This document shows, in pieces, positions 8,471-16,928 of a DNA stretch of 64,000 nucleotides. Location: contig PLXE01000094.1 of the NCBI GenBank assembly GCA_003151335.1, forward strand, positions 1 to 64,000, in the 5' to 3' direction. The DNA comes from Acidobacteriaceae bacterium. GTDB taxonomy: Bacteria > Acidobacteriota > Terriglobia > Terriglobales > Acidobacteriaceae. Position numbers and translations under genes: made by a program. Numbering within the stretch: position 1 is the stretch's first letter; each line of letters starts with the position of its first letter. The notes under the pieces are model-generated. The model was not told where the DNA came from and made no database searches. It worked only from the letters and a program-made list of their open reading frames with translations.

Positions 8471-9505
8471 TTACTTCAGCGCTACGACCAGACTGGTAAC
8501 GACGATATTGGCGATGGCCAGCGGCAGAAGAAACTTCCAGCCAAAGGCCATGAGTTGGTCATAGCGGAAACGCGGCAACGTGCCGCGGACCCAGATGTAA
8601 ATAAACATGAAGGCGAACACACGCAAAGCAAACCAGAATACCGGTAGCAGCGACTGCACAATCGGCGGCCCGAAGACCGGCCCCGACCATCCGCCCAGAA
8701 ACAAAATGGAGGCCAGGCAGGCCACGGTCACCATGTTGGCGTACTCGGCCATGAAGAACATGGCGAACTTCATCGAACTGTACTCGGTATGGTATCCGGC
8801 GACCAGTTCGGTCTCCGCCTCCGGCAAATCGAAGGGGATACGGTTGGTCTCCGCGTAGGCCGCCATGATGTAAATAAAGAAGGCTACAAACTGTCCCCTG
8901 AACAGATTCCATTTAGGAATGAAGCCCAGCCATGTTCCCGCTTGCGAGTCGACGATGTCTCGCAAGCTGAAGCTGCCGGTATAGATGAGCACGCCGATCA
9001 GCGACAGGCCGAGAGCAATTTCGTAGCTCACCATCTGGGCCGAGGCGCGCAGGCCGCCGAGCATGGAGTACTTGCTGTTCGAGGACCACCCCGCCAGCGC
9101 CACTCCGTAGACGCCCACCGAGGTGACGCCCAAAATGATCAGCAGTCCAATGTTGACGTCGGCGATCTGCAGCGGCGTGTTAATGCTGCCCAGCCTGATC
9201 CACGGACCAATCGGAATGACCGCGATCGAGGTCAGCGCCGTGGTCAAGGCGATGATCGGAGCCAGCATGTACAAAGGCTTATTGGCAAAAGGAGGTGTGA
9301 TGTCTTCCTTAAAGATAAACTTTAAGCCGTCGGCAAGCGGCTGCCAGATGCCGAACGGCCCTACACGCGACGGCCCCCAGCGGTTCTGGATGCGACCAAC
9401 CACTTTGCGTTCCAGCAACGTGGTATAGGCCACGGCCGTCAGCAGGATAGCGAGCGCGATCGCGATCTTGACCAGCGAAACCAGGATGTACGTTCCAATG
9501 CCCAT
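8471..9505 (-). CDS. nuoH: NADH-quinone oxidoreductase subunit H
   Basis: The 344-residue membrane subunit that forms most of the quinone-access chamber. Conserved signatures are GPSRVGPFGIWQPLADGLKF near the N-terminus and AYAETNRIPFDLPEAETELV with the acidic loop facing the quinone site. Eight or so membrane helices and normal length. A 190-base repeat-filled gap separates it from nuoG upstream. Confidence 0.96.
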   Translation of the reverse strand: MGIGTYILVSLVKIAIALAILLTAVAYTTLLERKVVGRIQNRWGPSRVGPFGIWQPLADGLKFIFKEDITPPFANKPLYMLAPIIALTTALTSIAVIPIGPWIRLGSINTPLQIADVNIGLLIILGVTSVGVYGVALAGWSSNSKYSMLGGLRASAQMVSYEIALGLSLIGVLIYTGSFSLRDIVDSQAGTWLGFIPKWNLFRGQFVAFFIYIMAAYAETNRIPFDLPEAETELVAGYHTEYSSMKFAMFFMAEYANMVTVACLASILFLGGWSGPVFGPPIVQSLLPVFWFALRVFAFMFIYIWVRGTLPRFRYDQLMAFGWKFLLPLAIANIVVTSLVVALK

Positions 9506-9514
9506 GTCGCTAAT

Positions 9515-9690
9515 AGTTCTCAGCTTTCAGCCGTCAGTGAATCAAATAGCAGCATTCGTCGCGCGATTCTCAGCCCTTAGCATTTAGCCTTTAGTAAAAC
9601 CGTACTGTCATCCCGAGCGAGGTCGCCGCGGCGGGCGAGTCGAGGGACCTGCTTCTCAAACTCGAAACTTGAAACTCGAAACTTTGAAAC
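9515..9690. repeat. Heptamer-period repeats between nuoG and nuoH
   Basis: Three 7-base-period tracts: AGTTCTC/AGCTTTC/AGCCGTC (9515-9538), CCCTTAG/CATTTAG/CCTTTAG (9574-9600) and CTCGAAA/CTTGAAA (9659-9690). Between the last two sits a diverged copy of the GTCATCCCGAGCGAGG family (9605-9653). No reading frame or RNA gene is seen in this gap. Confidence 0.65.
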
Positions 9691-9696
9691 TAACCA

Positions 9697-12060
9697 CTAA
9701 TCACCAGCCACTTGTGCCGCCGTCGTACTATAGCGCTCCATCACGCTGTTCAAGGTGGGCGAATAGCGGCCCAGCGTGCCCGAAGTGAACAGCGTGTCGT
9801 TAGACGGCAGCACGAGTTCGGGATGTCCCGAACCGGTGGCGCCGGTAATCTGCACCAGTTGGGTGTGCTCGTCGTGACCGCTGAGCAGGCCGAGCCGCGA
9901 GATGTCATATCCCGGAACCAGCCGCTGAATTTCGTCCAGCATTGCGGTCGGATCGTAGGGGCTCATCTTGGGCTCGAGGTTATGCTCGGCGAGCCACACC
10001 GCATGCCGGTCGGCTTCGCCCGATTGCGCGCCCCGGCTCTGGCCCATGTCGGCGCGCGTGCCTCCGCCGCCAAACGGCACCAGCTTGTGCACGTCGTATC
10101 CCATGCGATCGGCAATGCGGACAATGCACTCGAAATCGTTACGCACGCCCGCAAATTCACCGGCCTTCTTCAGCATCTGCACGTCGCCGCACGTGTTGGT
10201 GAAGGTCCCGCCCTTTTCGTAGGCATTCGCGATGGGCAGCACCACATCAGCGATGCTGGCGGTTTCGGTGAGGAACATGTCCTGCACCACGACGAAGGCC
10301 TTCGACAGGGCAAAAGGATCGACGTTGTAGCGTGCGATGGGATTGGAGCCGACAACATACAGCGCCTTCAGCTTGCCTTCCTTGGCTGCGTCCACCATTT
10401 GCAGCAGGTCCAAGCCGGGCGACTTGGGAATTTCGTCAACCCAATCTTCGTGAAAGCTGGTCGCGCTGGCGACGGGAGCGTAGCCCGGCAGCATGTCGGG
10501 ATAAAGACCCATATCGGCTGCGCCTCGTGAATTGGCGTAATCGCCCAGGCAGATGAACTTTGCGCCCTGCGCCAGGCCGAAGTTGACCAGCGCCGTCACG
10601 TCGTTGCCGCGCAACTCCGAGCCGAAGATAACAACCAGGTCTTTCTCGTTCTTCAGCTCGTCTCGCAACTGCGACAAAGCTTCACGCGAGAACTGGGGAG
10701 TGACCGCGGCGTCGCCAGCTGCGTCGTTTCCGCCGAGGAACTGCGCCACGCTGCCTTCGGATCCGGACGCGATCTGCGCGAACGCAGCGGCTTGGCGGCG
10801 CAGCTTGATGGGATACGAATTCACCACATAAAGCTTGGCGCGATGCAAGCGGACGTTGGTGCGGATCTGCCACGCCAGCAGCGGATGCTGGTCGGTCGGA
10901 TTGTTGCCGATCAGCAGGATGGCGGGAGCGTCGAAAACGTCGCGCATCGAGGCCGTGGCATTAGCGTTGCCCGCCAGCGCCGAAGCGAAAGCCGGAAAGT
11001 CGGCGGTGCGATGGTGGTCAATGTTATTGGTGCCGAGCACGAGGCGCGCAAACTTTTGCAGCAGGTAATTCTCTTCATTGCTGGTGCGGTTGGAGCCGAT
11101 GACTCCGACGGCGGTTGGCCCGTCGCTGGCCAACACTTGCTTGAACTTCGAAGCGATCCGGTCGAGCGCTTGCTCCCAGGTCGCAGCAACGAACTTGCCT
11201 TCGTGCTTGATGAGCGGCTGCTGGATGCGGTCGCTGCTGTTGGCGAAGTCGAACGCGTACCGCCCCTTGATGCAGAGGAAGTCGCCGTTGATGCCGCTCT
11301 TGTCGCGGTTGTCGCCGCGCACGATCTCCATGCCGGTGTCGGCGCGGCGAACACCCAGCGTGGTTTTGCAGCCGTCGCCGCAATGAGTGCATACGGTGCC
11401 CACGTGCTTCATCTCCCAGGGACGCGTCTTGTAGCGATAAGCGCCCGAAGTGAGCGCGCCGACCGGGCAGATGTCGATGCACATGCCGCACTCTTCGCAC
11501 TCCAGATGGTCTTCTTTGTTGGGAGCGATGACGGAGCCAACATTGCGGTTCTGGATCCCCAGCGCCCAGACGTCCATGCCTTCGCCGCAGACCCGAATGC
11601 AGCGATAGCACAGGATGCAACGCGGACGGTCGAAGTACACCACCGGCGACCATTGCTGCTCGTCGCGGTGGTTCTTCAGGTCCATGAACTTCGACTCGGC
11701 CGCGCCGTACTTGAAGGTCATGTCCTGCAGTTCGCATTCACCGCCAGCATCGCATACTGGGCAGTCGAGCGGATGGTTGGCGAGCACCAGTTCGAGCATG
11801 GCCTTGCGCGCCTGTTTGATCTTGTCGCTCTCGGTGGTGACCACCATGCCTTCAGCGACCGGCGTGGTGCACGCGGTCTGGAGTTTGGGCATCTTTTCGA
11901 CTTCCACCAGGCACATACGGCACGCGCCTTGCAGCGACAGGCCGGGGTAATAGCAGAAAGACGGGATCTCTATGCCCGTGCTCTTGCAGGCCTCAATGAG
12001 GAGCGTCCCCGCGGGAACGGTGAGTTTCTTGCCGTCAACAGTAAGGGTTACATCAGCCAT
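9697..12060 (-). CDS. nuoG: NADH-quinone oxidoreductase subunit G, extra-cluster type
   Basis: The 787-residue iron-sulfur subunit of the NADH-oxidising arm. In order: a [2Fe-2S] ferredoxin domain (C36, C47, C50, C64), the N5 site (H96, C100, C103, C109), a cysteine set at C148, C151, C154, C158, a second complete set C188, C191, C194, C198 ending in CPVGAL, then an N7-type set (C224, C227, C231, C263) and a molybdopterin-oxidoreductase-like domain. Standard NuoG keeps only one cluster in the middle region; here both CxxCxxCxxxC motifs are complete, as in HydA-type hydrogenases and formate dehydrogenases. ATG 12060 is followed by a canonical N-terminus. Confidence 0.95.
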   Translation of the reverse strand: MADVTLTVDGKKLTVPAGTLLIEACKSTGIEIPSFCYYPGLSLQGACRMCLVEVEKMPKLQTACTTPVAEGMVVTTESDKIKQARKAMLELVLANHPLDCPVCDAGGECELQDMTFKYGAAESKFMDLKNHRDEQQWSPVVYFDRPRCILCYRCIRVCGEGMDVWALGIQNRNVGSVIAPNKEDHLECEECGMCIDICPVGALTSGAYRYKTRPWEMKHVGTVCTHCGDGCKTTLGVRRADTGMEIVRGDNRDKSGINGDFLCIKGRYAFDFANSSDRIQQPLIKHEGKFVAATWEQALDRIASKFKQVLASDGPTAVGVIGSNRTSNEENYLLQKFARLVLGTNNIDHHRTADFPAFASALAGNANATASMRDVFDAPAILLIGNNPTDQHPLLAWQIRTNVRLHRAKLYVVNSYPIKLRRQAAAFAQIASGSEGSVAQFLGGNDAAGDAAVTPQFSREALSQLRDELKNEKDLVVIFGSELRGNDVTALVNFGLAQGAKFICLGDYANSRGAADMGLYPDMLPGYAPVASATSFHEDWVDEIPKSPGLDLLQMVDAAKEGKLKALYVVGSNPIARYNVDPFALSKAFVVVQDMFLTETASIADVVLPIANAYEKGGTFTNTCGDVQMLKKAGEFAGVRNDFECIVRIADRMGYDVHKLVPFGGGGTRADMGQSRGAQSGEADRHAVWLAEHNLEPKMSPYDPTAMLDEIQRLVPGYDISRLGLLSGHDEHTQLVQITGATGSGHPELVLPSNDTLFTSGTLGRYSPTLNSVMERYSTTAAQVAGD

Positions 12061-12068
12061 GGAAAAAC

Positions 12069-12216
12069 CGCTATTCGCTATTCGCTAGAGGCTCTTAGCC
12101 TTTAGCTCTTAGCCATCAAATTCTCGTCATCCCGAGCAAGGACTTCAGTCTTGAGCCTGCAAAGTTCGTAGCGACCGTTAAAACTGACAACTGACAACCG
12201 ACAACTGGTAACTGCT
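12069..12216. repeat. Heptamer-period repeats between nuoF and nuoG
   Basis: Units CGCTATT, CGCTATT, CGCTAGA, then AGCCTTT, AGCTCTT (12069-12117), a diverged GTCATCCCGAGC repeat (12123-12156), then AACTGAC, AACTGAC, AACCGAC, AACTGGT (12182-12216). The second tract ends exactly at the nuoF stop codon. No coding content. Confidence 0.65.
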
Positions 12217-13527
12217 TCAGCTCACTAATGCCGCCTCCGCCGCCTTCTCGTACGGGCACGGCTTGCCGTCGAGGTGGTCCTCGAATTCCTTACGAAACTT
12301 CTGAATGTACGAAATGACGGGCATCGCCGCCGCATCACCCAGCGGACAGAACGTGCGCCCCAGCATGTTCTCCGCCAGGTACTTCAAGTTGTCGATGTCC
12401 TTGGCCACGCCGCCACCCGCGTGGAAGCGCGTCAGCGTCTTCTTCATCCAGTCGGTACCTTCGCGGCAAGGGATGCACCAGCCGCAGCTCTCGTGCTGAT
12501 AAAACTTGGTGACGCGCAGCGCAAACCTCACGATGCACATCTGGTCGTCGAGCACGATCACGCCGCCGGAGCCGAGCATCGAGCCCGCCTTCATCATCGA
12601 ATCGAAATCCATGGCGACGTCGATTTCGTCAGGCGTGAGAATCTGCACCGACGATCCACCGGGCACCACGCCCTTCAAATTCTTTCCCTTGGTCATGCCG
12701 CCCGAGACGTCGTAGATCATCTTCTTCAGGTTGTAGCCCATGGGCAACTCGTACACGCCCGGCCGTTCCAGTTCCCCGCTCATGCAGAACAGGCGTGTCC
12801 CACCATTTCTGGGTGTGCCCAGGTTGGCGAACCATTCGCCGCCGCCCAGAATGATGTGCGGCACGCTGGCCAGCGTTTCGGCATTGTTGATGACGGTGGG
12901 CCCGCCCCACAATCCGACGACCGCCGGAAAGGGAGGGCGGATGCGCGGTATGCCGCGCTTGCCTTCAAGCGATTCCATCAGCGCCGACTCTTCGCCGACT
13001 TCGTAAGCGCCCGCGCCGGAATGAGTGAAGATGTCGAGGTCAACGCCCGAACCGAAGATGTTCTTGCCGATGAAGCCGCGCGCGTAGGCATCGGCCACGG
13101 CCTTCTCCATGATCTCCAGCAGGTAGCGATATTCGCCGCGCAGGTAGATGTAGCCCGACTTGGCGCCCACAGCGAGCGCGGCGATCATCACGCCTTCGAT
13201 GACGGCGTGCGGATCGTGCTCAAAGATCAGGCGGTCCTTGCAAGTGCCGGGCTCGCTCTCGTCGCCGTTGCACAGCACGTACTTCGGCTTGGCCGACTGC
13301 TTGGGCACGAACGACCACTTCAATCCGGTGGGAAAGCCAGCGCCGCCGCGGCCACGCAGGTTCGACGTCTTCACTTCGTTGATGATGGCGTCCGCCCCCA
13401 TCGAGATGGCCTTCTGCACGGCCTTGTAGCCGTCGAGCTCTAGATAGCGATCGAGATGGGTCGCGCCCATGCCGAAGCGCTTGGAGACGACCTTGACCTC
13501 ATCGGGATGGGAAACTAAATAGGCCAT
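12217..13527 (-). CDS. nuoF: NADH-quinone oxidoreductase subunit F
   Basis: The 436-residue subunit that binds NADH and FMN and receives the hydride. The glycine-rich FMN/NADH loop is LRGRGGAGFPTGLKW near residue 60, and the N3 [4Fe-4S] ligands are in ESCGWCIPCREGT plus a later cysteine in GRTFCPLGDAA. The start codon lies inside the edge of a heptamer repeat, and the ribosome site AAAGG is part of the repeat. Confidence 0.96.
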   Translation of the reverse strand: MAYLVSHPDEVKVVSKRFGMGATHLDRYLELDGYKAVQKAISMGADAIINEVKTSNLRGRGGAGFPTGLKWSFVPKQSAKPKYVLCNGDESEPGTCKDRLIFEHDPHAVIEGVMIAALAVGAKSGYIYLRGEYRYLLEIMEKAVADAYARGFIGKNIFGSGVDLDIFTHSGAGAYEVGEESALMESLEGKRGIPRIRPPFPAVVGLWGGPTVINNAETLASVPHIILGGGEWFANLGTPRNGGTRLFCMSGELERPGVYELPMGYNLKKMIYDVSGGMTKGKNLKGVVPGGSSVQILTPDEIDVAMDFDSMMKAGSMLGSGGVIVLDDQMCIVRFALRVTKFYQHESCGWCIPCREGTDWMKKTLTRFHAGGGVAKDIDNLKYLAENMLGRTFCPLGDAAAMPVISYIQKFRKEFEDHLDGKPCPYEKAAEAALVS

Positions 13528-13597
13528 TCGCTATTCGCCTTTCGCTCTTGCACTCACTCGCGCCCTCTGGCGAAAAGCGAATAGCGAAAAGCGAACC
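13526..13597. repeat. Heptamer-period hairpin between nuoE and nuoF
   Basis: The left arm TTCGCTATTCGCCTTTCGC (13527-13545) and right arm GCGAAAAGCGAATAGCGAA (13570-13588) are reverse complements at 18 of 19 positions, and each is made of 7-base units. The left arm overlaps the nuoF start codon by one base, so a folded transcript would hide the nuoF ribosome site. Confidence 0.75.
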
Positions 13598-13601
13598 TCG
13601 G

Positions 13602-14084
13602 CTACTGCTCTTCCTTCTTCTTCAGCCCGTCAATCAGCTCGTCGATTTTCGCGGGCGTCAGGTTCTCGTGAAACTCGTAATTCATCATCAGCGCCGGCGC
13701 CCAGGAGCATGCGCCGATGCACTCGACCTCCTCCAGATGGAACAGCCCGTCGGGAGTCGATTCCTTGTTGCCGATACCCAGCTTCTTTTTGCAATGTTCG
13801 AAAATGTCGTCGGCCCCGCGCAAAAGGCAGCTCACATTGGTGCAGACCTGAAGGTTGTACTTGCCGACCGGACGGGTGCGCAGCATCGAGTAATAGCTGA
13901 TGACGTTGCGCACTTCCAGGTCGGTCAGCTCCGTGCGCTGCGCGATCTCGTGAATGGCTTCGTCGGTCACCGCTCCGAGCTCGTCCTGGATGTAGAGCAG
14001 CATGGGCACGAGGACCGAGCGCTTGGTCGGATAGTGCGTGACCATGGTGGCGAAGCGCTGCTCGAGTTGGTCGGAGAATTTCAT
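13602..14084 (-). CDS. nuoE: NADH-quinone oxidoreductase subunit E
   Basis: The 160-residue thioredoxin-like subunit carrying the N1a [2Fe-2S] cluster, bound to NuoF. Ligands are the pair in VCTNVSCLL and the pair in VECIGACSWAP. A helical N-terminal domain (RSVLVPMLLYIQDELGAVTD) is typical. ATG 14084 gives MKFSDQLEQRF. Gaps on both sides hold heptamer hairpins. Confidence 0.95.
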   Translation of the reverse strand: MKFSDQLEQRFATMVTHYPTKRSVLVPMLLYIQDELGAVTDEAIHEIAQRTELTDLEVRNVISYYSMLRTRPVGKYNLQVCTNVSCLLRGADDIFEHCKKKLGIGNKESTPDGLFHLEEVECIGACSWAPALMMNYEFHENLTPAKIDELIDGLKKKEEQ

Positions 14085-14089
14085 GAGTC

Positions 14090-14177
14090 AGCAATTAGCA
14101 TTTAGCAATTAGCACTTAGCAAAAGCATGCGGCGCCGGGAGCCTTGGCTAAATGCCAAATGCTAATTGCTAAGTGCC
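14090..14177. repeat. Heptamer-period hairpin between nuoD and nuoE
   Basis: The left arm (14090-14124) is AGCAATT, AGCATTT, AGCAATT, AGCACTT. The right arm (14147-14177) is GCTAAAT, GCCAAAT, GCTAATT, GCTAAGT. The arms are inverted complements of one another with about 22 bases between them. Confidence 0.75.
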
Positions 14178-14181
14178 AGTT

Positions 14182-15387
14182 CTATCGGTCACAATCGCCC
14201 AGCACGATGTCGATGCTGCCGATGGCGGCGACCACGTCGGCGATCAGGCGGCCTTCGCACATTTTGCGCAGGGTTTGCAAATTGGCAAACGATGGCGAAC
14301 GCATGTGCACCCGGTACGGCTTGGCGGTGCCGTCGCTTACCACGTAGTAGCCCATTTCGCCGCGCGGCGACTCGATCGGCATATAAACTTCACCTTCGGG
14401 TACGGTGAATCCCTCAGTCACAATCTTGAAGTGATAGATGAGCGCTTCCATCTGCGTCTTCATCTTCTCGCGGTCGGGCAGCACCACATGGGGAGCGTCA
14501 GCTTTGACTGGGCCTTCTGGAATTCCTTCCAATGCCTGCTTTACGATCTTCTGCGACTCGCGCAACTCCTGCACCCGCACCACGTACCGCGCAAAGACAT
14601 CGCCATCGTTCGATACCGGAACGTTGAACTGAAATTTTTCATAGCCGCTATACGGCTTGTCGCGGCGCAGATCGACATCAACGCCGCTGGCCCGCAGCGT
14701 CGGCCCGGTTGCGCACAGGGCGATGGCATCCTCCGCCGACAACTGCGCGATGCCCTTGGTGCGACCCGTCCAGATGGGATTGGTGGTCAGCAGGCTCTCG
14801 TATTCGTCGATGTTCGGGGGAAAACGATCGTTAAAATCTTTGACCCGGTCGAAGAAGCCGAGCGGCGGTTCCAGCGCCAGTCCGCCAATGCGGAAGTACG
14901 ACGTCATCATGCGCTGCCCGGAAACCGCCTCGAACAGGCGCAGCACGTCTTCGCGTTCGCGAAAGCAATACAGAAAGACCGTCATGGCGCCGATGTCCAT
15001 GGCGTGCGTGCCCAGCCACACCAGGTGCGAGTTAATGCGGGTCAGCTCGTTCAGCATGACGCGAATCCACTGCGCCTTGGGCGGAATCTCCAGCCCCAGC
15101 AACTTCTCCACCGCCAGGCAGTACGCCAGATTGTTGGTCATGGGGCAGAGATAGTCGATGCGGTCGGTCAGGGGCACGACCTGCTGGTAAAACTTGGCTT
15201 CGCAGGTCTTCTCGATGCCGGTGTGCAGATACCCGATGTCGGGCATGATGCGCACGATGGTCTCGCCGTCAATTTCGAGCACCAACCGGAGCACGCCATG
15301 GGTCGAGGGGTGTTGCGGACCCATGTTAAGGACCATCGTCTTGTCGTCAGACGGATCTAGCACCGGGGTTGGAGTCATGTGGGCCAT
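14182..15387 (-). CDS. nuoD: NADH-quinone oxidoreductase subunit D
   Basis: The 401-residue quinone-site subunit, related to NiFe hydrogenase large subunits. MGPQHPSTHGVLRL near residue 21 is the family signature and contains the histidine that contacts quinone; the C-terminus ends SIDIVLGDCDR. ATG 15387 is two bases after the nuoC stop and is preferred over an upstream start that would overlap nuoC by about 50 bases. NuoC and NuoD are separate here, unlike the NuoCD fusion of E. coli. Confidence 0.95.
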   Translation of the reverse strand: MAHMTPTPVLDPSDDKTMVLNMGPQHPSTHGVLRLVLEIDGETIVRIMPDIGYLHTGIEKTCEAKFYQQVVPLTDRIDYLCPMTNNLAYCLAVEKLLGLEIPPKAQWIRVMLNELTRINSHLVWLGTHAMDIGAMTVFLYCFREREDVLRLFEAVSGQRMMTSYFRIGGLALEPPLGFFDRVKDFNDRFPPNIDEYESLLTTNPIWTGRTKGIAQLSAEDAIALCATGPTLRASGVDVDLRRDKPYSGYEKFQFNVPVSNDGDVFARYVVRVQELRESQKIVKQALEGIPEGPVKADAPHVVLPDREKMKTQMEALIYHFKIVTEGFTVPEGEVYMPIESPRGEMGYYVVSDGTAKPYRVHMRSPSFANLQTLRKMCEGRLIADVVAAIGSIDIVLGDCDR

Positions 15388-15389
15388 GG

Positions 15390-15887
15390 TTAGCGGTAGC
15401 CCTCGACGGGATAATCCTTGCGCAGCGGATGGCCTTCCCAATCCTCGGGCATCATGATGCGCTTCAGGTTGGGATGCTCGTCGAAGCGGACGCCGAACAG
15501 GTCGAAGACTTCGCGTTCGAAGAAATTTGCGCCCGGCCAGATGGGCACCAGCGAGTCCAAGCTGGCATCTTCGCCGGATATCCTCACCTTCAGGCGCAGG
15601 TAAGTCTTGTTGGGAATGGAAAACAGCTGGTAAACGACCTCAAAGCGGGGATCCTTGGGATACCAGTCCACGCAGGTGATGTCGGCCAAAGCGTTGTATT
15701 GCAACTGCGGATCGTTCTTCAGCGTCAGACAGGCTTCGCGCAGCGAAGTGCGGTCCACCCAGATGGTCAGCTCGTTGCGGTCGAACTTCGCACCTGTGAT
15801 CGCGCCGGCATTCCACGCCAGCAGGCGCGCCAGTTCAGGACGGTCTTTCAGTTGCTCGATGTCGGTAATCGCCGGCTGCAGTGCCAT
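15390..15887 (-). CDS. nuoC: NADH-quinone oxidoreductase subunit C
   Basis: A 165-residue hydrophilic subunit of the Q-module (30 kDa subunit family). The C-terminal block FFEREVFDLFGVRFDEHP followed by the PEDWEGHPLRKDYP stretch is diagnostic. It begins three bases after nuoA ends. nuoB normally sits between nuoA and nuoC and is absent. Confidence 0.95.
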   Translation of the reverse strand: MALQPAITDIEQLKDRPELARLLAWNAGAITGAKFDRNELTIWVDRTSLREACLTLKNDPQLQYNALADITCVDWYPKDPRFEVVYQLFSIPNKTYLRLKVRISGEDASLDSLVPIWPGANFFEREVFDLFGVRFDEHPNLKRIMMPEDWEGHPLRKDYPVEGYR

Positions 15888-15890
15888 TCC

Positions 15891-16298
15891 TCAAATCCTC
15901 TCGGCCTTGGCTTGTTTGTTCCAGTCGAGCACGCCCTTCTTCCAGCAATACCAGTACCCGGCTAGCACGATGCCGATGTACACCAGCATCTCCCAGAACC
16001 AGAACATGCCCATGCCGGTGGATTTCAGGTCGCGCTGCACCACCGCCCAGGGATAGAGAAATACCGCTTCGACATCAAACAGGATAAACAACATCGCCAC
16101 CAGGTAGAACTTCACGGTGAAGCGCTGGCGGGCGTTGCCGACCGGCTCCATGCCGCACTCGTAGGGCGACATCTTGGATTTGTTGTACTTGTGCTGGCCG
16201 ATGAAATAGGAGAGCAGCACAATCGCCGAGGCCAAACCTCCGGCGATCAGGACGTGGATCAACAACGGCAGATAGCGTGCGAAATAGAAGTCCGGCAT
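15891..16298 (-). CDS. nuoA: NADH-quinone oxidoreductase subunit A
   Basis: The 135-residue three-helix subunit at the interface of the Q-module and membrane arm, and first gene of the operon. The conserved loop reads MSPYECGMEPVGNARQRF, followed by FILFDVEAVFLYPWAV with the acidic residues that line the proton path. The upstream region contains a perfect -35 box. Confidence 0.95.
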   Translation of the reverse strand: MPDFYFARYLPLLIHVLIAGGLASAIVLLSYFIGQHKYNKSKMSPYECGMEPVGNARQRFTVKFYLVAMLFILFDVEAVFLYPWAVVQRDLKSTGMGMFWFWEMLVYIGIVLAGYWYCWKKGVLDWNKQAKAERI

Positions 16299-16347
16299 GA
16301 TTGCGCAAGCACTCAGGAACTTTCCAGCAAGTGCAGGTAAACATTTG

Positions 16348-16377
16348 AGTTTAGTGATCGTTAACGCTGATTGTCAA
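16348..16377 (-). promoter_or_regulatory. Candidate sigma-70 promoter of the nuo operon
   Basis: On the minus strand TTGACA (16377-16372) is followed after 18 bases by TAAACT (16353-16348), about 50 bases upstream of the nuoA start. The -35 matches consensus fully and the -10 matches four of six. No other good candidate lies upstream of nuoA. Confidence 0.4.
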
Positions 16378-16417
16378 CCGCGCGAAAGGGGTGTTCATCG
16401 GCAATTCACAAAGAGAA

Positions 16418-16660
16418 GTTTCCAGTTTCGAGTTTCAAGTGGGGAAGCAGCATTTAGCAGTTGGCATTTAGCAGTTGGGGTTTAGTACTTGGCATTTAGC
16501 AAGCGGCATTTAGCATTTGGCAGTGACGCGGCAGTTGCCAAAGCGATGCGGCAGCCTCGCGATGCTTCGGGCCTGTACATCGGAAAATCCCAGCCGGTTT
16601 GCCGGCTTGAAATTTGAAACTCGAAACTTGAAACTTGAAACTTGAAACTTGAAACTGCTT
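16418..16660. repeat. Composite heptamer-period repeat upstream of nuoA
   Basis: Three tracts of 7-base units: AGTTTCC/AGTTTCG/AGTTTCA (16418-16440), alternating GCATTTA/GCAGTTG (16450-16523) and CTTGAAA repeated about seven times (16606-16655). The first and third are inverted complements and could pair around the middle tract. With the candidate promoter this accounts for the 360 bases between nuoA and thiS. No gene is seen. Confidence 0.7.
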
Positions 16661-16861
16661 CTAGCCCCCGCCGACAAAGTGCACAATCTCCAGACGATCG
16701 CCGTCCTTGAGAGTTGTCTCTGGCCATTGCGAGCGGGAGACGATCTCGCGGTTGAGTTCGACGGCGACGCGGTCGCCCTTCATTCCGAGTTGCTCGATCA
16801 GTTCTGCCAGCGACAGGGAGTCGGCAAAGCTTTTTTCGTCACCATTGATGAATAAGTGCAT
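16661..16861 (-). CDS. thiS: Sulfur carrier protein ThiS
   Basis: A 66-residue beta-grasp protein ending in HFVGGG. The terminal diglycine is adenylated and thiocarboxylated to donate sulfur for the thiazole of thiamine. [12 protein letters not shown] and the [20 protein letters not shown] pattern match ThiS. No other thi gene lies nearby and no TPP riboswitch is apparent upstream, where only a heptamer repeat is present. MoaD is excluded by the short length and the ELNREIVSR block typical of ThiS. Confidence 0.9.
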   Translation of the reverse strand: MHLFINGDEKSFADSLSLAELIEQLGMKGDRVAVELNREIVSRSQWPETTLKDGDRLEIVHFVGGG

Positions 16862-16867
16862 AGAGAC

Positions 16868-16902
16868 AGTTTCAAGTTTCGGGTTACAAGTTTCAAGTCA
16901 AG
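16868..16902. repeat. Short heptamer-period tract upstream of thiS
   Basis: Units AGTTTCA, AGTTTCG, GGTTACA, AGTTTCA in a row, between thiS and lpxC. Same unit type as the tracts at 16418 and 59212. Confidence 0.6.
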
Positions 16903-16928
16903 AGTGGGGATGGATTATTGCAGTCCAG

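Noticed and set aside
7915-8475. Hidden nuoI between nuoH and nuoJ, or nuoB between nuoA and nuoC
   Set aside because: Gaps are 17 and 3 bases, and no cysteine-rich or NuoB-like frame overlaps these genes on either strand.
10792-12105. Long plus-strand open frame opposite nuoG (and similar ones opposite nuoF, nuoD, nuoM, nuoN)
   Set aside because: Composition is His/Arg/Gln-rich without domains, and the opposite strand encodes a clear complex I subunit. It is a shadow frame of a G+C-rich gene.
16418-16660. Heptamer tracts considered as a CRISPR array
   Set aside because: Units are seven bases, contiguous and degenerate, with no spacers and no cas genes.
16862-16928. Possible TPP riboswitch upstream of thiS
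   Set aside because: The short leader holds only a heptamer tract; no CUGAGA-type core is seen.
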